Position numbers and translations under genes: made by a program | The notes under the pieces: model-generated | Database searches by the model: none | What the model saw: the letters and a program-made list of their open reading frames with translations, nothing else | Told to the model about the DNA's origin: nothing | NCBI GenBank assembly: GCA_964577515.1 | Contig: CAZNZN010000003.1 | Coordinates: 1-51,775 of the forward strand | Reading direction: 5' to 3' | From: UBA4124 sp964577515 | GTDB taxonomy: Bacteria > Patescibacteriota > Minisyncoccia > Phycocordibacterales > UBA9973 | DNA length: 51,775 nt | In this document: in pieces, positions 38,795 to 46,633 of the stretch | Layout: every line of letters starts with the position of its first letter | How positions within the stretch are numbered: position 1 is the first letter of the stretch

Positions 38795-39280
38795 TTAGTT
38801 GAGAGAAGGATTTTCTTTCGCTACTTTTTCTAGCGCAACAAAATTCTCGAGAGCGCTTTTTAATTCATAATACTCCTCGCGCGCCTCTTTATAGACTTCT
38901 TCTGGCACATTATTTTGTTCGAAAGCCGTAATGATATAGTCATATTTTTGAAGCTCAGCAATCTTTTCTCCGGTTACAAGACCTGAGCGTGGTCTTTCTG
39001 TAAGAAGGTTGCTTATTTCAAATGCAAGTTTTGATTGGTTATCTTTTGCTTTGAGGTACCCTTCTATTTTGAGTAGCTCACCGTGCAGTGCAAGGATTTT
39101 TTTTGTATATAATCCATCAGGCTTGAAAAAATCCTTTTGGCTCACTGCTTCTACAAGATGGTCAGTAGAGGTCGGCAGTATTTCTGAATCACTTCCTAGG
39201 TTTTCCAGCTCTTCTTTCGTACTAAAAATTTTCGCATCAAGCTCGCTGTTTTCTGATCTAAAGTTTTGCTCTATTCCCAT
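38795..39280 (-). CDS. hypothetical helical/coiled-coil protein
   Basis: 161 aa, highly charged, predicted all helical with coiled-coil stretches (KKILALHGELLKIEGYLKAK; EAREEYYELKSALENFVALE). No membrane segment or known domain. The start lies 4 bases after the PfkB gene stop on the same strand, so it is the second gene of that operon. Confidence 0.7.
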   Translation of the reverse strand: MGIEQNFRSENSELDAKIFSTKEELENLGSDSEILPTSTDHLVEAVSQKDFFKPDGLYTKKILALHGELLKIEGYLKAKDNQSKLAFEISNLLTERPRSGLVTGEKIAELQKYDYIITAFEQNNVPEEVYKEAREEYYELKSALENFVALEKVAKENPSLN

Positions 39281-39284
39281 ATGA

Positions 39285-40280
39285 TTAAAAGAGAGGTTTT
39301 GGTTGATAATCGACTGGCGCTTCAGAGAGATGTTTTTCTAATTGGTCCATAGTGAGCAGTCCTTGTTGTGCACCGACAAACTGCACTACTGACATTGAAT
39401 TGATTGGTCCCCATAGCAATGCGTCTTTCGCGCTTTTTCCCAAGAGGAGCCCTACTGAAACTGTTGATGCAAAAGCATCTCCTGCCCCAGTTCGCTCATA
39501 CGGTTCATGAGGATAAATCGGCATAAAGTGCGCTTCAGTGCCATCTGAAGAGTATGCGCCATTGATTCCATCGGTGATGAAAACGATCTTTGGGCCCAAT
39601 GCATGAATCCCTTGCATAAGTGATAAGACATTTTTCTCTTCTGTTTGTAAGATTCTTTGCGCTTCTTCTACGTTGCAGAAGAACGCATAAGTATGTTTAT
39701 AAATATCTTTAAGTTTCTCAGTCCCCATTTTCATCTGAAATGTTCCTGGTTGGAAAATAAGCTTCGTTTCCGGGTGGTTTATGACATAGTGAGCGATTTC
39801 TTCATGGTATGCCTCTGTTCCTTCCCCTAAAGAAGAAAGATAAATCATTTTTGGTGCAAGCATTTCTTGAGGGAACGACACGGGGAAATGAGCATGTTTA
39901 ACTAAAATAGTCCGTTCTACTCCATACCAGAGGACGTAGTGATAATTTGTAGGGATACCATCATGCATGCCTACATAGTGAGTATCAACACCATTTTTTT
40001 TGAGCTCATCAAGACAGTTTTCTCCATGGTAGTCGTGCCCAACATGCGCTACAAGCCCACTTTTTATACCGAGACGTGCGGCAGCGACTGCAGCGTTGGC
40101 GCTGTTTCCAACAGCGCGTACTTCTTGGGCGTTTTCATAAGGGATTTTATCTCCAAAACGGACACACAGTTTGCAGTTGTGCTGGTCTACATCACAGTGC
40201 ACCTCAGCGTCCTTAAGTCGAATAAATGCATCAGTGACAATGTCTCCAATGGCAAGAAAATCAATCTGTTCGTTATGCAT
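39285..40280 (-). CDS. PfkB/ribokinase-family carbohydrate kinase
   Basis: 331 aa. N-terminal FLAIGDIVTDAFI, AVGNSANAAVAAARLG (PfkB motif 1), FITDGINGAYSSDG, and motif 2 RTGAGDAFASTVSVGLL with the catalytic Asp268. Sugar specificity cannot be read; ribokinase, adenosine kinase-like or fructose-phosphate kinase are possible. Four cysteines in DVDQHNCKLCVRFG are unusual. Start ATG 40280 is set by TATAAT 6 bases upstream. Divergent from FBP aldolase. Confidence 0.87.
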   Translation of the reverse strand: MHNEQIDFLAIGDIVTDAFIRLKDAEVHCDVDQHNCKLCVRFGDKIPYENAQEVRAVGNSANAAVAAARLGIKSGLVAHVGHDYHGENCLDELKKNGVDTHYVGMHDGIPTNYHYVLWYGVERTILVKHAHFPVSFPQEMLAPKMIYLSSLGEGTEAYHEEIAHYVINHPETKLIFQPGTFQMKMGTEKLKDIYKHTYAFFCNVEEAQRILQTEEKNVLSLMQGIHALGPKIVFITDGINGAYSSDGTEAHFMPIYPHEPYERTGAGDAFASTVSVGLLLGKSAKDALLWGPINSMSVVQFVGAQQGLLTMDQLEKHLSEAPVDYQPKPLF

Positions 40281-40286
40281 GAGCTT

Positions 40287-40292
40287 ATTATA
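40287..40292 (-). promoter_or_regulatory. -10 box, leaderless-type, for the PfkB gene
   Basis: TATAAT on the minus strand, 6 bases before ATG 40280. Confidence 0.75.
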
Positions 40293-40311
40293 GCGGGTTT
40301 TTTCCTTATGG

Positions 40312-40317
40312 TACACT
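40312..40317 (+). promoter_or_regulatory. -10 box, leaderless-type, for FBP aldolase gene
   Basis: TACACT, 6 bases before ATG 40324; back-to-back with the PfkB promoter. Confidence 0.65.
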
Positions 40318-40323
40318 GTAAAA

Positions 40324-41184
40324 ATGAATACACTTCGGCAGTATATAGAAGACGCAAAAGCGCAAAAAAAGGCAATTGGGCATTTCAATTTTTCTAATCT
40401 TGAAGGACTTTGGGCTATTGCACATGCAGCGAAAACTATAGGGGTACCAGTAATAGTGGGAGTATCTGAGGGGGAGCAGGAAGCGGTGGGTCTCAACGAG
40501 GCGGTTGCACTCGTTCGTGCCGTACGAAAAGATCTTGATCATCCGATATTTCTCAATGCGGACCATCACTATAGCGTTGAGAGTGTAAAAGCAGCAATTG
40601 ATGCAGGCTTTGATAGTGTGATATTTGATGGAGCAAAGCTTCCGCTTGAAGAAAACATTGCTCAGGCCAAAGAATGTGTCTCGTATGCACGAGCAAGCGG
40701 GCGAGATGTGATAGTGGAAGTAGAGCTCGGTTATATAGGACAATCGTCAAAAGTGCTTGATGGTGTTCCTGAAGGGGTATCTCTTGAGATGCTTACGACT
40801 CCTCAAGATGCAAAGAGTCTCATAGCATCGACAGGTGCTGATATGCTTGCTCCTGCAGTAGGGAATATCCACGGTATGTTTAAAGGAGGGGTAGACCCAC
40901 GACTTGATATTGGTCGTATCAAAGAGATTGCTGATGCTGTTGGGGTACCACTCGTGCTCCATGGTGGTAGTGGTAACGATGCAGATTTTGATGCTGCAAT
41001 AGAAGCTGGCATGTGTGTTGTTCATGTCAATACAGAACTTCGAAAGGCTTATACGGATGGTTTGAAGCGCTATCTTTCAGAACACCCTGACGATGTTGCG
41101 CCGTATAAATATGGTGAAGCAGCAAAGCAGGCGATGCAAAAAGTGGTTGAAGAAAAATTACGAGCATTTTCTCGAGTAGAGTAA
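40324..41184 (+). CDS. fba: class II fructose-bisphosphate aldolase family protein
   Basis: 286 aa. FNFSNLEGLWAI at the start, LNADHHYSVE (78-86) with catalytic Asp80 and zinc ligand His81, VEVELGYIG, GNIHGMF (His ligand), and VLHGGSGND with the third His and phosphate loop, then VVHVNTELR. Zinc-dependent; could also act on tagatose- or sedoheptulose-bisphosphate. Near the transketolase, GAPDH and PfkB genes. Confidence 0.93.
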   Translation: MNTLRQYIEDAKAQKKAIGHFNFSNLEGLWAIAHAAKTIGVPVIVGVSEGEQEAVGLNEAVALVRAVRKDLDHPIFLNADHHYSVESVKAAIDAGFDSVIFDGAKLPLEENIAQAKECVSYARASGRDVIVEVELGYIGQSSKVLDGVPEGVSLEMLTTPQDAKSLIASTGADMLAPAVGNIHGMFKGGVDPRLDIGRIKEIADAVGVPLVLHGGSGNDADFDAAIEAGMCVVHVNTELRKAYTDGLKRYLSEHPDDVAPYKYGEAAKQAMQKVVEEKLRAFSRVE

Positions 41185-41194
41185 TACTTAACCT

Positions 41195-42856
41195 ATGCAA
41201 AAAGAGTTGTTGAAAAAAAATTTTAAAGGGGATCTTGATGATAGTGAAAAGGCGCTTGATTTTTATTCACATGACGCAAGTCTTTTTGAGGTGCGACCAG
41301 AAGCGGTGGTTTTTCCAAAAGACAGTCATGATGTTGAAACACTTGTTCGTTTTGTTTCTGAGCAAAAGAAAAATGACCCACATATCTCTATCACTGCACG
41401 TTCAGCAGGGACCTGTATGTCAGGGGGGGCTATAAATGAAAGTATTATTATGGATACCACGAAGTACCTGAATAAGCTTATTTCCATCGAACCAGAAAGA
41501 GCAGTTGTTGAACCCGGTGTTTATTATCGTGATTTTGAAAAACAAACACTCGCACTTGGCAGTATTATGCCGGCATATACTGCTTCAAAAGATTTGTGCG
41601 CAATCGGTGGTATGGTAAACAACAACTGTGCTGGTGAAAAAACTGTCAAGTATGGAAAAATAGATAGATATATTCGATCTCAGAATGTTGTTTTTTCAGA
41701 TGGAAATACCTATACCGTTAAACCACTTTCTAAAACAGAGCTTTATGCAAAAATAGCAAAAGAGGATTTTGAAGGAAGGCTGTACAAACAAGTCTTTGAA
41801 CTTATCGAAAATAACTATGAGAAAATAAAAAAAGCAAAACCTAACGTTTCAAAAAATTCTGCGGGGTATTACTTGTGGAACGTCTGGGACAGGGATACAG
41901 GTATTTTCGATCTCAATCAACTTCTTGTGGGGTCGCAAGGAACGCTAGGAATTACTACCGAAGTGACACTCGGGCTTGTTCCTGTCCCAAAACGTTCAAA
42001 GATGGTGCTTATCTATATGCACTCAATTGAGAAGCTCGGCGATGTGGTTGATACGGTGATGCGATACAAACCAGAAAGCTTTGAGTCATTTGATGATTAT
42101 AGTATGAAACTCGCTATTCGTTTTATTTGGGACTTTTTCAAAAAACTTGGTTTTTGGGGGGCAATAAAACTGGGACTACAGTTTATTCCTGATATGGCAC
42201 TTGTTTTGCGCGGGGGTGTACCGAAACTCATCTTGATGGCTGAAGTGACAGGAGATGACGACAGAGAACTCGAAGAGCGTGCTCGAGCAATCCAAAATGC
42301 AATACGCCCGTTTAAATTTGAGACAAAAATAGCTCGGTCAAAAGGTGAAATAGAGAAGTATTGGAAGATTCGTCGTGAGAGTTTTGCGCTCCTTCGAAAC
42401 CATGTGAAGAATAAAAGAACTGCACCTTTTATTGATGATATTATTGTCAGTCCTCACGATATGCCAGCGTTTCTTCCAGAACTTCAAGAAATACTCTCAC
42501 ACTATAAGCTTGACTACACCATTGCGGGGCATGCGGGTAATGGAAACTTTCATATTATTCCACTTATGGATCTCAACAATCCTTTCTCTTCAGATATTAT
42601 TTTGGATCTTTCTCAGAAAGTATATGCATTAGTGGCAAAGTATAAGGGTTCGATTACTGCGGAGCACAATGACGGTATTATACGTACACCGTACCTCTCT
42701 TATATGTACCCACCTGAGATACTTGACCTCTTTAAGCAAATAAAAGCTATCTTTGACCCACTCAATATCTTTAATCCAGGCAAAAAAGTAGGAGGATCTT
42801 TTGACTATATTAAAAACCACGTTATTAGAAATCACGAGAAGAGGCATAGTTCTTAG
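41195..42856 (+). CDS. FAD-linked oxidase (GlcD / D-lactate dehydrogenase type)
   Basis: 553 aa. FAD_binding_4 domain: PKDSHDVETLVRFV, ITARSAGTCMSGGA (67-79), CAIGGMVNNNCAGEKTVKYG (given in part) and LVGSQGTLGITTEV. C-terminal FAD-oxidase_C with AGHAGNGNFHIIP, a His-rich substrate site. It ends at an FNPGKK. D-lactate, glycolate or 2-hydroxyglutarate are candidate substrates. No CCG-type Fe-S subunit is fused or adjacent. Confidence 0.9.
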   Translation: MQKELLKKNFKGDLDDSEKALDFYSHDASLFEVRPEAVVFPKDSHDVETLVRFVSEQKKNDPHISITARSAGTCMSGGAINESIIMDTTKYLNKLISIEPERAVVEPGVYYRDFEKQTLALGSIMPAYTASKDLCAIGGMVNNNCAGEKTVKYGKIDRYIRSQNVVFSDGNTYTVKPLSKTELYAKIAKEDFEGRLYKQVFELIENNYEKIKKAKPNVSKNSAGYYLWNVWDRDTGIFDLNQLLVGSQGTLGITTEVTLGLVPVPKRSKMVLIYMHSIEKLGDVVDTVMRYKPESFESFDDYSMKLAIRFIWDFFKKLGFWGAIKLGLQFIPDMALVLRGGVPKLILMAEVTGDDDRELEERARAIQNAIRPFKFETKIARSKGEIEKYWKIRRESFALLRNHVKNKRTAPFIDDIIVSPHDMPAFLPELQEILSHYKLDYTIAGHAGNGNFHIIPLMDLNNPFSSDIILDLSQKVYALVAKYKGSITAEHNDGIIRTPYLSYMYPPEILDLFKQIKAIFDPLNIFNPGKKVGGSFDYIKNHVIRNHEKRHSS

Positions 42857-42871
42857 TAGGGGTGCGGAGGG

Positions 42872-42899
42872 TTGCATTTTTAGCTTTTTGCCGTATAAT
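42872..42899 (+). promoter_or_regulatory. promoter of rplY, leaderless-type
   Basis: TTGCAT, 16-base spacer, TATAAT (42894-42899), 8 bases before ATG 42908. Confidence 0.8.
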
Positions 42900-42907
42900 G
42901 AAGCCCT

Positions 42908-43543
42908 ATGTTACAACTAGAAGCACAAGTACGTACAAACGAAAAGCCAGAAGTTCTTCGAGCTTCAGGTATGGTTCCTGCTGTTTTTTATGGCTCTGGA
43001 AAAGAGTCTACAAAGATTGCAGTTCCATCTGTTCCGTTTATTAAACTTTTTCGAGAAGCAGGGGAGAGTACTGCAATAGCACTTGTTCTCGAGGGTAAGC
43101 AGATCCCTGTCTTGGTTCACGATATGCAACAAGACCCAATTACTGGTGAGCCGTCACATGTTGATTTCCTTGTTGTTGATATGAACAAAGAAGCTGAAGT
43201 TTCTGTACCACTCGAATTCACTGGTACTGCTGAGGTAGAAAAGACAGGTCTTGGTATTGTTATGAAAGTGATGCACGAAATAGAGGTTAGCGCTCTTCCT
43301 GCAAATCTTCCACATGATATTGTCGTTGATATATCATCACTCGCAACCCTTTCAGATGTTATCTTGGCAAAAGATATCGCACTTCCAAAAGGGGTAACAC
43401 TTGTTTCAGATCCTGAAGAAGTGGTTGTGTCCGTTTCAGGTCTTTCAGAAGAAAAAGAAGAAACTCCTGCTACAGTAGACTTCTCTGCTATTGAGGTAGA
43501 AAAGAAAGGAAAGAAAGAAGAAGAGGAAGGAGCTGTTGCATAA
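42908..43543 (+). CDS. rplY: 50S ribosomal protein bL25 (CTC form)
   Basis: 211 aa, the long TL5/CTC type. The 5S-binding L25 domain (1-90) has LRASGMVPAVFYGSGKE and DPITGEPSHVDFLVVD; the TL5 C-terminal domain (95-185) has VPLEFTGTAEVEKTGLG and LPHDIVVDISSL. A charged Lys/Glu tail ends the protein. Binds 5S rRNA. Confidence 0.95.
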   Translation: MLQLEAQVRTNEKPEVLRASGMVPAVFYGSGKESTKIAVPSVPFIKLFREAGESTAIALVLEGKQIPVLVHDMQQDPITGEPSHVDFLVVDMNKEAEVSVPLEFTGTAEVEKTGLGIVMKVMHEIEVSALPANLPHDIVVDISSLATLSDVILAKDIALPKGVTLVSDPEEVVVSVSGLSEEKEETPATVDFSAIEVEKKGKKEEEEGAVA

Positions 43544-43597
43544 TAGCTTTCCAACATATAGTGCTTTAGGTCAAGACCAATAAGCGTAATAACTTGG

Positions 43598-43603
43598 TAT
43601 AAT
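43598..43603 (+). promoter_or_regulatory. -10 box of the lytic transglycosylase gene
   Basis: TATAAT overlapping the left end of the 43601-43637 palindrome; 16 bases before ATG 43620. Confidence 0.7.
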
Positions 43604-43637
43604 AAAAGTCTTACTACATATGCGTAAGACTTTTATT
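43601..43637 (+). promoter_or_regulatory. 14-bp perfect inverted repeat around the start codon (possible operator)
   Basis: AATAAAAGTCTTAC - 9 bases - GTAAGACTTTTATT. The left arm overlaps the -10 box and predicted start site, the loop contains the ATG (43620-43622), and the right arm encodes residues 2-6. Since only the last part of the left arm would be transcribed, a DNA operator is more likely than an RNA hairpin. Confidence 0.7.
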
Positions 43638-45002
43638 TTTGTCATACTATCTCTTTTGGTTTCCCCATATTTTTCTTGGGTAGCAATCCCTAACGTTGTT
43701 TACGCACAATCAACAACACAACCAGCTGTTTGCGCGAACCCTACAACAGACGATATCGCTCAAGCGTGTAAGGATTATGCTGCAGAAACTGCAGTACTTG
43801 CAAAACTACAGCAACAACTTGCTGCGCAAAAAGCAAAGAGTGGTTCTCTCCAGAAAAACGTGAATGCGTTGATTGCACAAATAAATACTACGCAAGCACA
43901 AATTCGCGCAAAAATAGCAACTATTGGTCAATTGAGTGGTGAGATTAGTAAAAAAAATAAAGCGATTAATGAGCTTTCTGCCGAGCTTGATCGAGAGCGT
44001 TCGTCAATAGCGCAGTTGATAAAAAAAACAGATGAGATTGACCAAAAAGGTCCTGTGTATGTACTTCTCAGCGGTCAAACAGTCTCTGATTTTTATTCTG
44101 ATCTTGATACGTTTCTTTCAGTAAAACGATCTCTTTATGCTTCAGTTAATAAAGTCAAACAGATCAAAGGTTTGACCGAAGATCAAAAAGAACAACTCGA
44201 AGATAAACAAGCACAGGCTGTTGATGCAAAAAACGCACTGCAGAGTGCAAAATCAAAGCTTGATCTTTCACAAAAAGAAGCGAAAGCACTTCTTGACACA
44301 AGCAAGTCAGAGGAGCAGAAAGTGGCAAGTTCTGTTGCCGAGCAACAAAAAAAAGTAGCGGCAATTCAGAGTAAACTCTTTAGTTTTGCTGGGGGAGCAA
44401 CGAAAGCTATCCCTTTTGCTGAGGCATACCAGTACGCTGAGGCCGCATCACAATACACCGGAGTTCGTACAGCATTTATTTTGGCTATCCTGACCCAAGA
44501 GTCTAACCTTGGAAAGAACGTAGGGACGTGTAATCGAGCAGGGGACCCTCCGTCAAAAAGCTGGCGCAACATCATGAGTCCTACGCGAGATCAAGCACCG
44601 TTTCAGCGCATTACTACAGCGCTTGGGCTTAATCCTGATACAACCCCAGTATCATGTCCTATTGCTGGCGGGGGATGGGGTGGTGCTATGGGGCCTGCAC
44701 AGTTTATTCCTTCGACATGGGAAAGTATTGATCAAGATGTCGCCGCTGCGCTTGGGGTGGCCGCAGCAAACCCTTGGCGTGCACAGGATGCTATTATGGC
44801 ATCGGCTATCTACCTCAAAAAAAGAGGTGCAGTAGGAAATGATTCTGCAGAGCGCAACGCTGCGTGTCGTTATTACTCAGGGAGAGCGTGTGACGGTAAA
44901 AAACCAGCAAATAGTTTTTATGGGAACTCAGTTATGTCAATTGCACGTAGTATCCAGGCAGATATTGACTATTTGAAACAGTATGGTGTTTCAAGAAGAT
45001 AA
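43620..45002 (+). CDS. exported peptidoglycan hydrolase: coiled coil plus lytic transglycosylase domain
   Basis: 460 aa. Signal peptide 1-29 (cleavage near VYAQS), long coiled coil about 50-260 (LQQQLAAQKAKSGSLQKNV, QEAKALLDTSKSEEQKV), then an SLT/MltB-like domain 270-455: FILAILTQESNLGKNVG with the catalytic Glu, GGGWGGAMGPAQFIPSTWES, and NPWRAQDAIMASAIYL. The N-terminal coil resembles EnvC/PcsB regulators. Likely acts in septal or side-wall remodelling. Confidence 0.9.
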   Translation: MRKTFIFVILSLLVSPYFSWVAIPNVVYAQSTTQPAVCANPTTDDIAQACKDYAAETAVLAKLQQQLAAQKAKSGSLQKNVNALIAQINTTQAQIRAKIATIGQLSGEISKKNKAINELSAELDRERSSIAQLIKKTDEIDQKGPVYVLLSGQTVSDFYSDLDTFLSVKRSLYASVNKVKQIKGLTEDQKEQLEDKQAQAVDAKNALQSAKSKLDLSQKEAKALLDTSKSEEQKVASSVAEQQKKVAAIQSKLFSFAGGATKAIPFAEAYQYAEAASQYTGVRTAFILAILTQESNLGKNVGTCNRAGDPPSKSWRNIMSPTRDQAPFQRITTALGLNPDTTPVSCPIAGGGWGGAMGPAQFIPSTWESIDQDVAAALGVAAANPWRAQDAIMASAIYLKKRGAVGNDSAERNAACRYYSGRACDGKKPANSFYGNSVMSIARSIQADIDYLKQYGVSRR

Positions 45003-45018
45003 AAGAAAGACTAACGCT

Positions 45019-45047
45019 TGAAATAAAAAGGCACTTGTGCTATAGTA
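45019..45047 (+). promoter_or_regulatory. promoter of rpmE, leaderless-type
   Basis: TTGAAA, 17-base spacer, TGcTATAGT (45042-45047), 7 bases before ATG 45055. Confidence 0.8.
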
Positions 45048-45054
45048 CGGACTC

Positions 45055-45309
45055 ATGAAAAAGGATATTCACCCACAAAACTATAGAGAAGTTGTGTTCC
45101 ATGATAACTCATCTGGAGCTGAGTTTCTTATTGGTTCTACTGTAAAAACTACTGAAACTACGACTTTTAATAAAAAAGAGTACCCACTTTTCCGAGTAGA
45201 AATCTCAAGTGCTTCACACCCATTCTTTACTGGAAATGAGAAAGTGATTGATACTGCAGGACGTGTAGATCGTTTCAACAAGCGTCGCGCTGCGTCAGCC
45301 AAGAAATAA
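45055..45309 (+). CDS. rpmE: 50S ribosomal protein bL31 (type B, zinc-free)
   Basis: 84 aa. MKKDIHPQNYREVVFHDNS, SSASHPFFTGNEKVIDTAGR and VDRFNKRR are bL31 signatures. It lacks the CxxC zinc ligands, i.e. the C-minus type B form, including the inserted segment. Placed before prfA as in many bacteria. Confidence 0.95.
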   Translation: MKKDIHPQNYREVVFHDNSSGAEFLIGSTVKTTETTTFNKKEYPLFRVEISSASHPFFTGNEKVIDTAGRVDRFNKRRAASAKK

Positions 45310-45318
45310 CGAAAAAGG

Positions 45319-45342
45319 AAAAAGTCACGCAGGTGGCTTTTT
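45319..45342 (+). terminator. intrinsic terminator after rpmE
   Basis: AAAAAGTCAC - 4 bases - GTGGCTTTTT, 10-bp stem with one G-T pair and T run. Confidence 0.85.
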
Positions 45343-45349
45343 CTATTTG

Positions 45350-45355
45350 TATACT
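45350..45355 (+). promoter_or_regulatory. -10 box, leaderless-type, for prfA
   Basis: TATACT, 8 bases before ATG 45364. Confidence 0.7.
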
Positions 45356-45363
45356 ATAGTCAT

Positions 45364-46299
45364 ATGGATATCGAAGCATTAAAAAAGAATCCGCGAACAC
45401 AGTATCTCGTACAAGAATATGAGAAGCTTTTGTCACAAGAAGCAGAACTTGATGCACTGCTTGCCACTGACAGTTCGTTGGTTGATATGGTGACAGAAGA
45501 ACGAACAGCTATCGAAATACAAAAAAAAGCATTAGAGGAACAAATAGAGGGAGCTCTTAAGGCTGAACAAGAAGAGGAGGAGTTTCCAAACGAAATCATT
45601 ATCGAAGCACGAGCTGGGGCTGGAGGAGACGAAGCAGCACTCTTTGCGGAAGAGCTTATACAGATGTATGAACGTTTTGCAGAAAATCGTGGGTGGAGTG
45701 TCAAAATACTTGATGAATATACCCGTGAGGTTCGAGGGAAAGATGTCTATCGCTTGTTACGTTTCGAAACAGGAGTACATCGAGTGCAACGAGTACCTGT
45801 TACAGAAAAAAATGGTCGGATCCATACATCGACGGCATCAATTGCTATTCTCCCAATGCGTAAGAGAGTGAATATCGAAATCAATCCTGCTGATATTGAA
45901 ATGGAGTACTCACGTTCAGGTGGAGCTGGTGGGCAAAATGTGAACAAAGTAGAAACAGCAGTGCGACTCATACACAAACCAACAGGTATTGATGTTCGGT
46001 GTACGAGCGAGCGAAGCCAACTTGCAAACCGTGAACGAGCAATGGAAATCCTCAAAGCAAAGCTCCAGCAACTCAAAGAAGAAGAGGAGGCTAAAAAATA
46101 CGCTGGTGATCGTAAAAATCAAATTGGAACTGCTGACCGTAGTGAAAAAATACGTACATATAATTTTCCGCAAGATCGTGTGACAGACCACCGTATCAGA
46201 CAAAACTTCTCAAACATTCCTGGCATTATGCTCGGGAAAATAGATAAGATTATCGATGCGCTTCAAGCTGGTGAGGTAGGGGAGGCTGAAGAAGAATAG
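45364..46299 (+). CDS. prfA: peptide chain release factor 1
   Basis: 311 aa, about 45 shorter than E. coli RF1, mainly in the N-terminal helical domain. PVT (145-147) at the stop-recognition position marks it as RF1 (UAA/UAG), and GGQ is at 189-191 (SGGAGGQNVNK). CTSERSQLANRERAM and RTYNFPQDRVTDHRI follow. prmC, the usual next gene for the GGQ methyltransferase, is missing; a tRNA follows instead. Confidence 0.96.
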   Translation: MDIEALKKNPRTQYLVQEYEKLLSQEAELDALLATDSSLVDMVTEERTAIEIQKKALEEQIEGALKAEQEEEEFPNEIIIEARAGAGGDEAALFAEELIQMYERFAENRGWSVKILDEYTREVRGKDVYRLLRFETGVHRVQRVPVTEKNGRIHTSTASIAILPMRKRVNIEINPADIEMEYSRSGGAGGQNVNKVETAVRLIHKPTGIDVRCTSERSQLANRERAMEILKAKLQQLKEEEEAKKYAGDRKNQIGTADRSEKIRTYNFPQDRVTDHRIRQNFSNIPGIMLGKIDKIIDALQAGEVGEAEEE

Positions 46300-46301
46300 G
46301 G

Positions 46302-46329
46302 TTGAAAAAAGTGAAAAAATAGGTATACT
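46302..46329 (+). promoter_or_regulatory. promoter of tRNA-Ile
   Basis: TTGAAA, 16-base spacer, TATACT (46324-46329), 10 bases before the tRNA 5' end. Confidence 0.8.
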
Positions 46330-46339
46330 ATGCCTACTC

Positions 46340-46411
46340 GCGTGTATAGTTCAGTGGTAGAACGCTGTCCTGATAAGACAGAGGTCCATGGTTCGATTCC
46401 ATGTACACGCA
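46340..46411 (+). tRNA. tRNA-Ile (anticodon GAT)
   Basis: 72-base cloverleaf. Acceptor GCGTGTA/TACACGC, D arm GTTC-AGTGGTA-GAAC, anticodon stem CTGTC/GACAG around CTGATAA (anticodon GAT, Ile), T arm CATGG-TTCGATT-CCATG, discriminator A. CCA is not encoded (CAA follows). Confidence 0.95.
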
Positions 46412-46566
46412 CAAAGAAAAGCCACCTTTTGTACGGGTGGCTTTTGCGTAGGTTCTTCTCCTGACCTTTTTACTATCACGAGGCCAATTAAGAAAACAAG
46501 GAGCAGTAGGGCCCAATCTTTTACAGTTACCCCAAATACTTTTTTTGTGTATATGCTTAATTTCAT
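46351..46566 (-). CDS. uncertain small membrane ORF antisense to tRNA-Ile
   Basis: 71 codons from ATG 46566. Residues 13-33 (TVKDWALLLLVFLIGLVIVKR) look like a genuine membrane helix with flanking charges, followed by EEPTQKPPVQK. The frame then runs antisense into the tRNA-Ile gene, which argues against the C-terminal part being real. No convincing promoter. It fills the otherwise empty 46447-46621 region. Confidence 0.3.
   Translation of the reverse strand: MKLSIYTKKVFGVTVKDWALLLLVFLIGLVIVKRSGEEPTQKPPVQKVAFLCACTWNRTMDLCLIRTAFYH
46417..46445 (+). terminator. intrinsic terminator after tRNA-Ile
   Basis: AAAAGCCACC - 8 bases - GGGTGGCTTTT, strong stem with T4. Confidence 0.88.
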
Positions 46567-46621
46567 ATACTTCAAATTTATTTAAAATCTACTACACCTT
46601 CACAAAAAGTCAAGAATAGGG

Positions 46622-46627
46622 TAGTAT
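46622..46627 (+). promoter_or_regulatory. possible -10 box for rsmI
   Basis: TAGTAT, 6 bases before ATG 46634; weaker match than the others. Confidence 0.45.
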
Positions 46628-46633
46628 ATCGTC

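Noticed and set aside
39285..40496. Longer PfkB frame starting at 40496
   Set aside because: It would overlap the FBP aldolase gene by about 170 bases; ATG 40280 has a -10 box 6 bases before it.
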